Origin: Caballeronia sp. SEWSISQ10-4 2
GTDB lineage: Bacteria; Pseudomonadota; Gammaproteobacteria; Burkholderiales; Burkholderiaceae
Assembly (NCBI RefSeq): GCF_030464885.1
Contig: NZ_JALPRJ010000052.1
Coordinates: 1 to 59,272 of the forward strand
Direction: 5' to 3'
DNA length: 59,272 nucleotides
The notes beneath the pieces were generated by a model. That model was not told the DNA's origin and made no database searches. It saw only the letters and a program-made list of their open reading frames with translations. A program made the translations under genes and the position numbers. Positions 8,305 through 17,422 of this stretch are shown here, one piece after another. Positions within the stretch are counted from its first letter, which is position 1. Each line of letters opens with the position of its first letter.

Positions 8305-8718
8305 TCACGCCGCAGCCATTTTTGCTGCTTCGGGCGCAATCGCCATCCAGGCTTCCTCGAGCGTCGCGAGTAGGCCATCGATCTCTACCAGCACCTCTTC
8401 GCTGTGGCGCACATTCGCCTCCAGCAACCGGTGCGACATATACGTATAGAGCGCGTCCAGGCGTGCCGCGATCTCACCGCCGGCGTCCTTGTTAAGCGCC
8501 GGCTGCAAACCGCTTTCGATAATGCTGATCGCCTTCGTGATCGCCTCCCCGCGCGCCGCGATATTGCCCTGCTGCAGGTGCATCCGGGCTTGGGCGACGG
8601 CCTGCCGCGCACCTTGATACAGCATGACAACCAGCCTGTGCGGGCTCGCGCCCATTACCCCTGTCTGAACGCCGACGCGTGCGTAGGCGTTGGCTCCACC
8701 GTGTCCCTGGGAAAACAT
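8305..8718 (-). CDS. fliS: FliS flagellin export chaperone
   Basis: A 137-residue protein with the FliS signature: an N-terminal Tyr/Ala segment, then SPHRLVVMLYQGARQAVAQA, and helical repeats including LDALYTYMSHRLLEAN. FliS binds the C-terminal disordered part of flagellin, prevents premature polymerisation and hands it to FlhA. AAGGAGAG lies before the ATG. A sigma-28-type promoter lies about 200 bases upstream, which fits a late flagellar operon fliS-fliT. Confidence 0.93.
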   Translation of the reverse strand: MFSQGHGGANAYARVGVQTGVMGASPHRLVVMLYQGARQAVAQARMHLQQGNIAARGEAITKAISIIESGLQPALNKDAGGEIAARLDALYTYMSHRLLEANVRHSEEVLVEIDGLLATLEEAWMAIAPEAAKMAAA

Positions 8719-8916
8719 CCGACCCTCTCCTTGTGTCGACCAGAGTTGGCACTTCAGCGCCTTACTCTGGTCCCATGGTTCCGTCGTTTCATGTGCGTTT
8801 CGCGCAAAGGCGCTGCACGCCAGCGCACTTATTGACGGGAACCGTGATGAACCGATGCCGACGAACAGGTCCCGACCTTTTTATTTGTCTGACCGTTTAT
8901 CGTGCTGCTATCCGGG

Positions 8917-8943
8917 TTATCGGAGAAAGTGGCAAAAGCTTTA
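8917..8943 (-). promoter_or_regulatory. Sigma-28 (FliA) promoter for fliST
   Basis: On the minus strand the sequence is TAAAGCTT, then 11 bases, then TCCGATAA. This is nearly the full sigma-28 consensus (TAAAGTTT-N11-GCCGATAA). It points at fliS with an untranslated leader of about 190 bases. The rest of 8719-9023 holds no gene I can support. Confidence 0.8.
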
Positions 8944-9023
8944 GGCGTGCTTTGCGTCACAACGAATTCCAGAAAAGGAAACGGTCGGAAGATCGATGGT
9001 GCGAAAAGCCGGCGGTGCAGTGC

Positions 9024-9374
9024 TCAGACAGAGATGTTCATGATGTCGTTGTAGGCCGAGACCAGCTTGTTGCGGACCTGCAAGCCGAACTGGAATCCCA
9101 CGTTGGCCTTCTGGGAGTCGACCATCACGTCGTTCAGCGAAACGTTTGGCGCGCCGATTTCAAACGCTTGCGCCTCTTTACCCGCTTTCATCTGGCTGCT
9201 GCTGATGTTGTCGAGGGACGACTTCAGCGCGTCGGCGAAACTGCCAGCGCTCGCTGCACCGGATTCGGGCACGACGCTGCCGCTCGCGACATTGCCGGCA
9301 CCGCCCGCCGCTTGCGTCGCCATGGTCTGCATTTGCTGGAGCGCCGAACTCAACGGGCTGATGGGAGCATTCAT
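9024..9374 (-). CDS. fliE: FliE MS-ring/rod junction protein
   Basis: A 116-residue protein with the FliE C-terminal signature VSLNDVMVDSQKANVGFQFG and LVSAYNDIMNISV. FliE joins the MS ring to the proximal rod and is the first substrate exported through the basal-body gate. A longer frame begins at 9446, but ATG 9374 has a GGAG ribosome site and matches the family start. It is divergent from fliF. Confidence 0.93.
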   Translation of the reverse strand: MNAPISPLSSALQQMQTMATQAAGGAGNVASGSVVPESGAASAGSFADALKSSLDNISSSQMKAGKEAQAFEIGAPNVSLNDVMVDSQKANVGFQFGLQVRNKLVSAYNDIMNISV

Positions 9375-9708
9375 AGTGTCTCCAGAAGGAACGGAAAGGA
9401 ACTGAAAATCGGCGGCAACATATGGACGGCGGTGCTTCTGGGACAATTCGAACCGGGGCCTGTCCCGGGCCTCAGGCCGGCGTCTGCGCCGGAGCCTGGG
9501 CGGTTCGCCATATGGCCTGACCGATTAGGAAAAAGTCTAGCAGCAGCGTCATTTCTCAAAGCAGGGAAAGGAAACCAAAACTCGCTTCTATTCGTTGGAT
9601 CAACTAAATCCTGCTTACGGATAATTCCTCTCATGAAAGTGCCTGCAGTGCGCTCGGCCGACGCCGGCACACTTCGCAGAAAACGCAAGACTCGGAGAGT
9701 TTCGAAGC
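9375..9708. other. fliE / fliF divergent promoter region
   Basis: 334 bases without a gene. It carries GC-rich inverted runs around 9450-9515 and two CATATGG/CCATATG copies about 90 bases apart, then a more AT-rich stretch toward fliF. It must carry promoters for both fliE and the fliF operon. I see no sigma-28 or sigma-54 consensus, so FlhDC/sigma-70 control is likely but not shown. Confidence 0.5.
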
Positions 9709-11490
9709 ATGGATTCCACCACCAACCTGATCAACCCGGACGCCCGCATGGGTCTGACTGGCGCGCAGCCAGGCGCTGCCGGGTCGATCGCCGCGAGCAC
9801 GGGCGGGACCGGCTACGCGGGCGGCGCGGACTTCGGCGGCGGCTTTGGCCCGCGCATGCCGATGCTCAACCAGTTCCGCAATAACCCGCGCATGCCGTTG
9901 ATCATCGCCGTGGCGATTCTCGCCGTGGTCGTGGCGGGTCTCGTGATGTGGTCGCGCCAGCCGGATTACCGGGTGTTGTTCAGCAATCTCTCCGACCGCG
10001 ACGGCGGGGCGATCGTCGCTGCGCTGCAGCAAGGCAATATCCCCTACAAGATTGCCGAATCCGGCGGCGCGATCCTGGTGCCGAGCGACGCGGTGCACGA
10101 GACGCGCTTGCGCCTCGCGTCGCAGGGTTTGCCGAAGAACGGCTCGGTGGGCTTTGAACTGATGGACAACCAGAAGTTCGGCATCAGCCAGTTCGCCGAA
10201 CAGGTCAACTATCAGCGCGCGCTGGAAGGCGAGCTGGAAAAGACCATCGCGTCGATTTCGTCGGTGCGTGAAGCCCGCGTGCATCTCGCCATTCCGAAGC
10301 CGAGCGTGTTCGTGCGCGAAAAGGAACTGCCGACCGCGTCGGTGATGCTAAATCTCTATCCCGGCCGCGCGCTCGACGAGGGCCAGATCCTCGCGATCCA
10401 GCATATGGTGTCGTCGGGCGTGCCGGACATGCCGGTGAAGAACGTGACCATCGTCGATCAGGACGGCAATCTGCTCACGCAGCAAAGCACGGCGAACGGC
10501 CTGGACGCGTCACAACTGAAATATGTGCAGCAGATCGAGCGCAACACCCAGGGACGCATCGATGCAATCCTCGCGCCGCTGTTCGGTGCGGGTAACGCCC
10601 ACTCGCAGGTGAGCGCGGATATCGACTTCTCGAAGCTTGAGCAGACGGCCGAAAGCTACGGTCCGAACGCCAACCCGCAAAACACCGCGATCCGCAGCCA
10701 GCAATCGAGTGAATCCAAAGATGGCGGCGGCGCCAGCGTGGGCGGCGTGCCGGGCGCGCTGTCGAACCAGCCGCCGGCCGCGGCCTCCGCGCCCATCGAC
10801 GCAGCCGCCAGCGGTGCGGACGCGAAAACCGCGCCGGTCAACGTCCGCAAGGACACCACGACGAATTACGAAGTCGATCGCACCGTGCGCCACTACGAGC
10901 AGCCGATGGGCGGCATCAAGCGCCTTTCCGTCGCGGTGGTGGTGAATTACCAGAAACAAGTCGATGCCAAGGGCATCGCGACCATGCAGCCGCTGTCCGC
11001 CGACAAGCTCACGCAAGTGCAGCAACTGGTGAAAGACGCGATGGGCTACGACGAAAAGCGTGGCGATTCGGTGAACGTGGTCAACAGCACCTTCCTGACG
11101 GATACGACCGTGGTTCCCGACGTGCCGTGGTGGCGCACCCCGGAGATGATCGCGCGCGCAATCCAGCTCGCGAAGTATCTGGGCATCGGCGCAGTGGCGT
11201 TGTTCCTGTACTTCAGCATGGTGAAGCCGGCGGTGCGCCGCGCTTTCCCGCCGCCGTCACCGCCGACGCCGGCTGCGCTCGGCGCACCGGACGACCTGTC
11301 GCTGCTCGACGGACCGTCCATGCCGAAATCGCTGGAAGAAGACGAAAAGGATGCCGAGGTCAGTTTGCTCGGTCACGAAAGCAACAAGGCCAAGTTCGAA
11401 CGCAATCTCGACTACGCGCGCATGGTCGCGCGCCAGGACCCGAGAATCGTCGCGACGGTCGTCAAGAACTGGGTGTCAGATGAACGCTGA
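9709..11490 (+). CDS. fliF: FliF flagellar MS-ring protein
   Basis: A 593-residue MS-ring protein. It has an N-terminal cytoplasmic Gly-rich tail, a first membrane helix at about 64-81, ring-building domains (DYRVLFSNLSDRDGGAIVAA; QVNYQRALEGELEKTI), a low-complexity periplasmic insert near 330-380, a second membrane helix near 485-505, and a C-terminal cytoplasmic tail ending DPRIVATVVKNWVSDER that binds FliG. It is the first gene of the fliFGHIJK operon; its last codons overlap fliG by 11 bases. Confidence 0.97.
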   Translation: MDSTTNLINPDARMGLTGAQPGAAGSIAASTGGTGYAGGADFGGGFGPRMPMLNQFRNNPRMPLIIAVAILAVVVAGLVMWSRQPDYRVLFSNLSDRDGGAIVAALQQGNIPYKIAESGGAILVPSDAVHETRLRLASQGLPKNGSVGFELMDNQKFGISQFAEQVNYQRALEGELEKTIASISSVREARVHLAIPKPSVFVREKELPTASVMLNLYPGRALDEGQILAIQHMVSSGVPDMPVKNVTIVDQDGNLLTQQSTANGLDASQLKYVQQIERNTQGRIDAILAPLFGAGNAHSQVSADIDFSKLEQTAESYGPNANPQNTAIRSQQSSESKDGGGASVGGVPGALSNQPPAAASAPIDAAASGADAKTAPVNVRKDTTTNYEVDRTVRHYEQPMGGIKRLSVAVVVNYQKQVDAKGIATMQPLSADKLTQVQQLVKDAMGYDEKRGDSVNVVNSTFLTDTTVVPDVPWWRTPEMIARAIQLAKYLGIGAVALFLYFSMVKPAVRRAFPPPSPPTPAALGAPDDLSLLDGPSMPKSLEEDEKDAEVSLLGHESNKAKFERNLDYARMVARQDPRIVATVVKNWVSDER

Positions 11491-12475
11491 AGGCCTCAAT
11501 AAAGCCGCGCTCCTGCTGATGTCGATCGGCGAATCCGAAGCGGCGGAAGTGTTCAAGTACCTCGGACCGCGCGAGGTGCAGAAGATCGGCGCGACCATGG
11601 CGACGTTGAAAAACGTGACGCGCGAACAACTCGATAACGTGATGACCGAGTTCGTTCAGGAAGCCGAACAGCACACGGCGCTGTCGCTCGATTCGAGCGA
11701 ATACATCCGGACGGTGCTGACCAAGGCGCTTGGCGAAACCAAGGCCGGCGCGCTGATCGACCGGATTCTGCAGGGCAGCGACACCAGCGGCATTGAAGGC
11801 CTGAAGTGGATGGATTCGGCTGCAGTGTCAGAACTGATCAAGAACGAGCATCCGCAAATCATTGCGACGATCCTGGTTCACCTGGACCGCGATCAGGCAT
11901 CCGAGATCGTGGCGCTGATGACTGAACGTTTGCGCAACGACGTGCTGCTGCGCATTGCCACGCTCGACGGTATTCAGCCGGCCGCGCTGCGCGAACTCGA
12001 CGACGTCCTGACCGCGCTGCTCTCCGGCAGCGACAACCTGAAACGTGCGCCGATGGGCGGCATCCGCACGGCGGCGGAAATCCTCAACTTCATGTCGACG
12101 GCGCACGAAGAGTCCGTGATCGAAAACGTGAAGGAGTTCGACCCGGAACTGGCGCAGAAGATCATCGATCAAATGTTTGTGTTCGAAAACCTGCTCGAAC
12201 TTGAAGACCGCGCAATCCAGTTGCTGCTGAAAGAAGTGGAATCCGAAACGCTGATCGTCTCGCTGAAAGGCGCCCAACCGCCGCTGCGCCAGAAGTTCCT
12301 CTCGAACATGTCGCAGCGCGCCGCCGAACTGCTGGCCGAAGATCTCGACTCGCGCGGCCCGGTGCGGCTCTCGGAAGTCGAAACGCAGCAGCGCAAGATC
12401 CTGCAGATCGTGCGCAACCTGGCCGAATCCGGCCAGATCCAGTTAGGCGGCAAGGCCGAGGACGCATATGTCTGA
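11480..12475 (+). CDS. fliG: FliG rotor switch protein
   Basis: A 331-residue protein starting MNAEGLNKAALLLMSIGESE, with the middle-domain EHPQ motif at 123-126 that contacts FliM and a charged C-terminal torque helix region (NLLELEDRAIQLLLKEVE). FliG couples ion flow through the stators to rotation and links FliF to FliM. The ATG at 11480 lies inside the end of fliF; the longer open frame upstream is fliF shadow. It overlaps fliH by 8 bases. Confidence 0.97.
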   Translation: MNAEGLNKAALLLMSIGESEAAEVFKYLGPREVQKIGATMATLKNVTREQLDNVMTEFVQEAEQHTALSLDSSEYIRTVLTKALGETKAGALIDRILQGSDTSGIEGLKWMDSAAVSELIKNEHPQIIATILVHLDRDQASEIVALMTERLRNDVLLRIATLDGIQPAALRELDDVLTALLSGSDNLKRAPMGGIRTAAEILNFMSTAHEESVIENVKEFDPELAQKIIDQMFVFENLLELEDRAIQLLLKEVESETLIVSLKGAQPPLRQKFLSNMSQRAAELLAEDLDSRGPVRLSEVETQQRKILQIVRNLAESGQIQLGGKAEDAYV

Positions 12476-13142
12476 CGCTGCCGAAGCCGCCAAGAAGGCT
12501 CGCATGTCCGCCTATCAGCGCTGGGAGATGGCGTCGTTCGATCCGGTTCCGGTCGATCGCAGCGCCGCCGATCAAGCCGCGCTCGAGAAGCATTTGCGCC
12601 GTGTTCGCGACGAAGCGCACGCGCAAGGACTGGCATCGGGCCATGTGGCGGGTCAGGCAATGGGCTACAAGGCCGGTTACGACCAGGGTTATGAGAAAGG
12701 CGTGGAAGAAGGCCGCCGTGACGCGCGGGCAGAAGCCGCGCGGCTGGCATCGATGGCCGATGCCTTCAAAACCGCGCTGCAAGCCGCCGACGCTGTGGTC
12801 GCCGAAGCGCTGACGGCGCTGGCGCTGGACATCGCACAGCAGGTGGTATCGCAACATCTGACACTCGATCCGACCGCCGTGCTGGCGGTCGCACGCTCGG
12901 TGATCGCAGCCGAACCGGCGCTGGCCGGCGCACCGTATCTGACGGTCAATCCGGCGGATCTGCCCATCGTGGAAGCGTATTTGCTGGAAGAACTGCAGGC
13001 CACCGGATGGGCGGTCAGGACGGATCCGGATATTGAGCGCGGTGGTTGCCGGGCGCAAGCTGCAAGCGGCGAAATCGATGCAACCAATGTCACGCGCTGG
13101 GAGCGCGTGGCGGCGGCGCTCGGGAGGTCACAACCATGGTGA
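12468..13142 (+). CDS. fliH: FliH export ATPase regulator
   Basis: A 224-residue protein with the FliH layout: an N-terminal FliN-binding segment with tryptophan (YQRWEMASFDP), a GxxxG-rich helix (GHVAGQAMGYKAGYDQGYEK, about 62-81), and a C-terminal domain (AEALTALALDIAQQVVSQHL) that binds FliI. It holds the ATPase at the C-ring as a FliH2-FliI complex. It overlaps fliG by 8 bases and fliI by 7. Confidence 0.93.
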   Translation: MSDAAEAAKKARMSAYQRWEMASFDPVPVDRSAADQAALEKHLRRVRDEAHAQGLASGHVAGQAMGYKAGYDQGYEKGVEEGRRDARAEAARLASMADAFKTALQAADAVVAEALTALALDIAQQVVSQHLTLDPTAVLAVARSVIAAEPALAGAPYLTVNPADLPIVEAYLLEELQATGWAVRTDPDIERGGCRAQAASGEIDATNVTRWERVAAALGRSQPW

Positions 13143-14683
13143 ACACTGCCCATGCCGCTACGAGTGCTGCGCGCCGGGTCACCCAGGAAGGTTTGAGCGA
13201 ACTTGAACAGGAACTGGCGCGCGCGTCGTTCGGGCCGCTCGCCGACGGCGACGCCGAACCGACTGCCGAAGAGATCGCGGCTCAGACCATCGTCGAACTC
13301 GCCGATATGGCGAACAACCCGCATCTGGACGGCTGGCGCGCGCAGCTTGAAGCGAGCAAGGCGCGCAGCCAGATTTCGAAACCGCTGCGTGCGTGCGGAC
13401 GTCTGACGCGCGCAGCCGGCCTGGTATTGGAAGCGGTCGGATTGAAACTCGGCGTGGGTTCGGAATGCATGATCGAGTTGCCGGCCGGCAGTTCGATCCC
13501 GATGGCCGAAGCCGAAGTCGTCGGATTCTCCGGCGACAAGCTGTTCCTCATGCCGACCACCGAAGTCTCCGGCCTGCTGCCCGGAGCGCGTGTGTATCCG
13601 CTGGAAAGCGCACCGATCAATGATCCGATGGCCGGCGCCAAGCGTCTGCCGGTCGGCTGGGAAATGCTCGGCCGGGTAGTCGATGCATCGGGCAAGCCGC
13701 TCGACGGGCTCGGGCCACTCGGCTCGAAAGTCGATGCGCCGCTGACCGCGCCGACCATCAACCCGCTCAATCGCGAGCCGATCCACAAGGTGCTCGACGT
13801 CGGCGTGCGCGCGATCAACGCGCTGCTGACCGTGGGACGCGGCCAGCGCATGGGCCTGTTCGCAGGCTCGGGTGTGGGCAAGTCCGTGCTGCTCGGCACC
13901 ATGGCGCGTTATACGAGCGCCGAAGTGATCGTGATCGGGTTGATTGGCGAACGGGGCCGCGAGGTGAAGGAATTCATCGAGCAGATTCTTGGCGAAGATG
14001 GTCTCGCGCGCTCGGTCGTAGTCGCGGCGCCCGCCGATGTCTCGCCGATCCTGCGCATGCAGGGCGCGACCTACGCAACCTCGCTGGCCGAATATTTTCG
14101 GGATCAGGGCAAACACGTACTGCTGCTGATGGATTCGCTCACGCGCTACGCCATGGCGCAGCGCGAAATTGCGCTGGCGATCGGTGAACCGCCCGCCACC
14201 AAAGGCTATCCGCCGTCTGTATTCGCCAAGCTGCCGGCGTTGGTGGAACGTACGGGGAACGGCCGGGAAGGTGCGGGATCGATTACGGCTTTTTATACGG
14301 TCTTGACGGAAGGGGACGATCAGCAAGATCCTATCGCCGATTCAGCGCGTGCCATTCTCGACGGCCATATTGTGTTGTCGCGGTCGTTGGCCGAAGCGGG
14401 GCACTATCCGGCCATCGATATAGAAGCGTCCATTAGCCGGGCGATGACCGCGCTGATCGACGACAAGCACCTGGACCGGGTGCGTTTATTCAAGCAGATG
14501 TTGTCGCGTTACCAGCGCAATCGAGATTTGATCAACGTCGGCGCGTATTCCACGGGAAGGGATGCGTTGCTTGATCGGGCGATTGTGCTGTATCCGCGAA
14601 TAGAAGCGTTTTTGCAGCAAGGATTTCGTGAGCAGGCCATGTTTGAACCTAGCCTTGCCCAACTCGACGAGTTGTTCGAATAA
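13136..14683 (+). CDS. fliI: FliI flagellar type III export ATPase
   Basis: A 515-residue ATPase related to F1-beta. The Walker A loop GSGVGKS is at 244-250 and the Walker B region KHVLLLMDSLTRYAMAQRE follows about 80 residues on. The N-terminal extension of about 90 residues is longer than in E. coli FliI. ATG 13136 has GGGAGGT upstream and overlaps the end of fliH; a frame opening at 13046 is fliH shadow. FliI unfolds and delivers substrates to the FlhAB gate. Confidence 0.96.
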   Translation: MVNTAHAATSAARRVTQEGLSELEQELARASFGPLADGDAEPTAEEIAAQTIVELADMANNPHLDGWRAQLEASKARSQISKPLRACGRLTRAAGLVLEAVGLKLGVGSECMIELPAGSSIPMAEAEVVGFSGDKLFLMPTTEVSGLLPGARVYPLESAPINDPMAGAKRLPVGWEMLGRVVDASGKPLDGLGPLGSKVDAPLTAPTINPLNREPIHKVLDVGVRAINALLTVGRGQRMGLFAGSGVGKSVLLGTMARYTSAEVIVIGLIGERGREVKEFIEQILGEDGLARSVVVAAPADVSPILRMQGATYATSLAEYFRDQGKHVLLLMDSLTRYAMAQREIALAIGEPPATKGYPPSVFAKLPALVERTGNGREGAGSITAFYTVLTEGDDQQDPIADSARAILDGHIVLSRSLAEAGHYPAIDIEASISRAMTALIDDKHLDRVRLFKQMLSRYQRNRDLINVGAYSTGRDALLDRAIVLYPRIEAFLQQGFREQAMFEPSLAQLDELFE

Positions 14684-14707
14684 AGATAATTGAGGAATCT
14701 GACGTCC

Positions 14708-15157
14708 ATGTCCAACCATCTGCCGATCAATACATTGATCAACCTCGCGCAAGAAGAGCTGGAAGCCACGACGAAAAAGCTCGGCAAGCTCCAGCAGGAG
14801 CGCGACGAGGTCGAGATGCAGTTGAACTCGCTGGTGACGTATCGCGACGAGTATCACGCGCGCTTTACGGCGTCGGCGCAGGAAGGCACGACTGCTCAGA
14901 CGCTGCGCAATTTCCAGGCATTCGTCGATACCCTCGATTCCGCCATCAACCAGCAGCGGGTGTTGCTCGTCACCGCGAACCAGCGGCTGGAAGCGGCGAA
15001 ACCGGAATGGCAGCAGCGCAAGCAGAAGCTGGGTTCTTATGAAGTGCTGGCCGCGCGCGGCGAGGCTGTGAAGGCGAAGCAAGAGGCGCGGATCGAACAG
15101 CGCGATTCCGATGAGCACGCCTCCAAGATCCTGCGGATGCGCGCCGAAAAGGCATGA
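14708..15157 (+). CDS. fliJ: FliJ export stalk/chaperone-escort protein
   Basis: A 149-residue, almost wholly helical coiled-coil protein (NTLINLAQEELEATTKKLGK at the start and long heptads through residue 130), matching FliJ in size and place after fliI. FliJ forms the stalk in the FliI ring and contacts FlhA. ATG 14708 is chosen over TTG 14690; a GAGGA site lies before it. Confidence 0.9.
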   Translation: MSNHLPINTLINLAQEELEATTKKLGKLQQERDEVEMQLNSLVTYRDEYHARFTASAQEGTTAQTLRNFQAFVDTLDSAINQQRVLLVTANQRLEAAKPEWQQRKQKLGSYEVLAARGEAVKAKQEARIEQRDSDEHASKILRMRAEKA

Positions 15158-15202
15158 AGTTTTTAGCGATCTTTATCGCATACACGATACAAGGGGTCAC
15201 GT

Positions 15203-16810
15203 ATGTCGTCCGTTAATTCTGCCAGTATGCTGCTCAGCCTCACGGCCGCCCAGTCCCGGAACGCGGCCGTAATGTCCGCACGCGATGACTCCACGGCATC
15301 GTTTGAATCGACGCTACAAAGCATAACCACCAAGGCGAACGACGACGCAGCCGCTCAAGCGCGGGTGCAAGCGCAGGCTCAGGCGGCGAAGGCTGCTGCG
15401 GCGGCGTCGGCGGGGCAAGGCAGCGTTCACGACGCGCCCAAGCCCGACGATACTTCAACTGTCCAGGCTAAAGCGACGGCGGATCAGGCTGCCAGTGCGG
15501 ATCAGACGCAGGCAGCAGCGGATCAGACGCAGGCATCGGCGGCGTCTTCATCTTCTGCGTCTTCCGCGTCTTCCGCGGCGTCCTCGTCTTCGTCTTCGGC
15601 GGCGTCGACAGCCGATCAGGCGCAGGCATCGGCTACGGCGGCGGCGTCATCGCAGTCATCGATGGATAACACCGCCGCTGCGGATAAGTCGGCCCAGGCG
15701 ACCCAGGCCGACGCGGCGAAGGCGCAGCCGGATGCCGCTGCGACGACGGCTGCTGCGATCGCTGCGGCGAACAACGCGGCGATGTTGAAAGCCCGTGCCG
15801 GCATAGCGGCCGATCCCGCTGCGGCGGCTAGCGACCCGGCGACTGCGGCGATGAATGCGGAAGCTGCGAACGCGACGTCTTCCGCCGACGCCACCAACCC
15901 GAAGAACAAGTCCAGCGATGCCAAGACGGCCGCGGACGCATTGCAAGCTGCGCTTGCCCAGTTAGCGAATACGCAGAGCCCTGCGACGCTGTCACCCGAT
16001 GCGGCAGCTGCGGCTGCAGCCGTAGTGGCAAATGTCGCAAATACCGCAAGTAGCGCAAACGTGGCCAATGGCGCGAACGCTGCTGCGGGCGGCATCGGTA
16101 ATTCCCAGACAGCGGGCCGCGCGATCCCGCTGACTGCATTCGCGGGCGATGGCAGAAGCGCTGCGTCGATGACGCCGCCAACTGGCGCGGCGCCCGCAGC
16201 TCAGCAAGCTGCCGATGCCACAGCGCTTGCTGCATCGACGCAAGCCGATGACGGCAGTGCTGCCTACAAAGCCACCGCCGACGCGGCGGCGCACTCAGGT
16301 TCGTTCCAAGCGGCGATGGCGACGGCGGGCAGTGCTCCGGCACAGAGCGCGGCGACGGCTGCCAGCAGCGCTGCGATTGCGCCGCATGTCGGGTCGAGTG
16401 GCTGGGATGAAGCGTTCAGTCAGAAGGTGGTGTTCCTGTCGAACGGACATCAGCAGAGTGCTGAACTGACGTTGAATCCGAAGGATTTGGGGCCATTGCA
16501 GGTGGTGTTGCAGGTCACGGACAACCATGCGCATGCGTTGTTTGTTTCGACCCATGAGCAGGTTCGGGCGGCGGTGGAAGCGGCGTTACCGACTTTGCGT
16601 GAAGCGATGCAGGCGAGCGGAATTGGTTTGGGCAGCGCCAGCGTCAGCGACGGTTTCGCGGGACGGCAGTCGGGGCAGCAGGATGGCGGAGCGTCGTCGA
16701 ATGCGGGTAGAGGCGGCCGTGGCGAAGCCGATGCAGGAAGTATTGATTCGATGAACACCGTCAGCGTGCCGGTGCGTCGCCAGGTTGGATTGGTGGATAC
16801 GTTTGCTTGA
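15203..16810 (+). CDS. fliK: FliK hook-length control protein, low-complexity N-terminus
   Basis: A 535-residue protein. Residues about 40-400 are almost all Ala, Ser, Asp, Gln, Asn and Thr and should be unstructured, fitting a molecular ruler. Residues about 400-490 are the FliK C-terminal switch domain (QSAELTLNPKDLGPLQVVLQ). A GC-rich Ser/Ala tract at about 15540-15620 is built from short codon repeats and could change length by slippage, which would change ruler length. It is the last gene of the fliFGHIJK run, with AAGGGG before the ATG. Confidence 0.92.
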   Translation: MSSVNSASMLLSLTAAQSRNAAVMSARDDSTASFESTLQSITTKANDDAAAQARVQAQAQAAKAAAAASAGQGSVHDAPKPDDTSTVQAKATADQAASADQTQAAADQTQASAASSSSASSASSAASSSSSSAASTADQAQASATAAASSQSSMDNTAAADKSAQATQADAAKAQPDAAATTAAAIAAANNAAMLKARAGIAADPAAAASDPATAAMNAEAANATSSADATNPKNKSSDAKTAADALQAALAQLANTQSPATLSPDAAAAAAAVVANVANTASSANVANGANAAAGGIGNSQTAGRAIPLTAFAGDGRSAASMTPPTGAAPAAQQAADATALAASTQADDGSAAYKATADAAAHSGSFQAAMATAGSAPAQSAATAASSAAIAPHVGSSGWDEAFSQKVVFLSNGHQQSAELTLNPKDLGPLQVVLQVTDNHAHALFVSTHEQVRAAVEAALPTLREAMQASGIGLGSASVSDGFAGRQSGQQDGGASSNAGRGGRGEADAGSIDSMNTVSVPVRRQVGLVDTFA

Positions 16811-17070
16811 GCGGGCGCGCTACTCAAAGCGTAAACGTAAGTGACCGTATGAGAAGGCATGGCCGCCGGCCCCATGAAGTAGGGGTAGGGGGCGGTGTTG
16901 GTTCGCGGGACATGGTGCTTGCCCGAGAGCGTTGGTGTCGAAGCGTGTTCGTGTCGGGATTCGCGAGAAGGAGGGTTTCAGACATTATCGAGTCTGGCGA
17001 GCACCGTGCTATCAGGTGCCAAAAACTGGGGTCTGCACGCTAGGGACACTCACTTACCGATGGTTGGAAA
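16811..17070. other. Intergenic region between fliK and fliL, left part
   Basis: The fliK-fliL gap is 612 bases. I see no coding region in this left part; open frames here lack ribosome sites and family resemblance. The right part (17071-17148) carries a dispersed repeat. The gap splits the fliF-K and fliL-R gene runs, so fliL probably has its own promoter. Confidence 0.45.
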
Positions 17071-17148
17071 CGCGTTTCTTTGCTTCGTTTCTTTGCGCGT
17101 TTGCAAAGAAATGACGTGCTGCCACGCACAGTGGCTAACAGTGATAAA
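17071..17148. repeat. Dispersed intergenic repeat, copy 2, with hairpin
   Basis: Bases 17104-17148 match 11-55 at 43 of 45 positions. This copy shows what lies to the left: GTTTCTTTGC occurs twice in tandem (17077-17096), and TTTCTTTGC (17088-17096) pairs with GCAAAGAAA (17103-17111) around a 6-base loop. The element sits in the fliK-fliL gap. I infer a dispersed repeat family with a folded head. Confidence 0.7.
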
Positions 17149-17422
17149 AAAATCCGCTAACTCACGCAGACCACTAAGGCCGAAAGCGCCAACCCGCCAC
17201 CACCCGCCTGGCACCGCCTCCCATCGGCCGCCGGCAAAAAATCTCGCCTGTATACCCCCGCCAAGAGCAAATTCCACCCAGCAAGCGCAAGCAAACCCAA
17301 CCCGTGCACCGGCGCGAGCAAAACCCAAACTCACGAGTTAGCCCTAATAACCCCTTCTGTTCGAGCCATCACGGAGCCTCACTTTCGCCAACAATTCAGG
17401 CTACAGAAAGAGGTCCGCAATC

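Noticed and set aside
8740..8770. Possible sigma-54 site (TGGCAC) near 8746
   Set aside because: The downstream TTGC element is missing at the right spacing.
16807..17341. Open frames in the fliK-fliL gap
   Set aside because: No ribosome site or family resemblance; partly inside the dispersed repeat.
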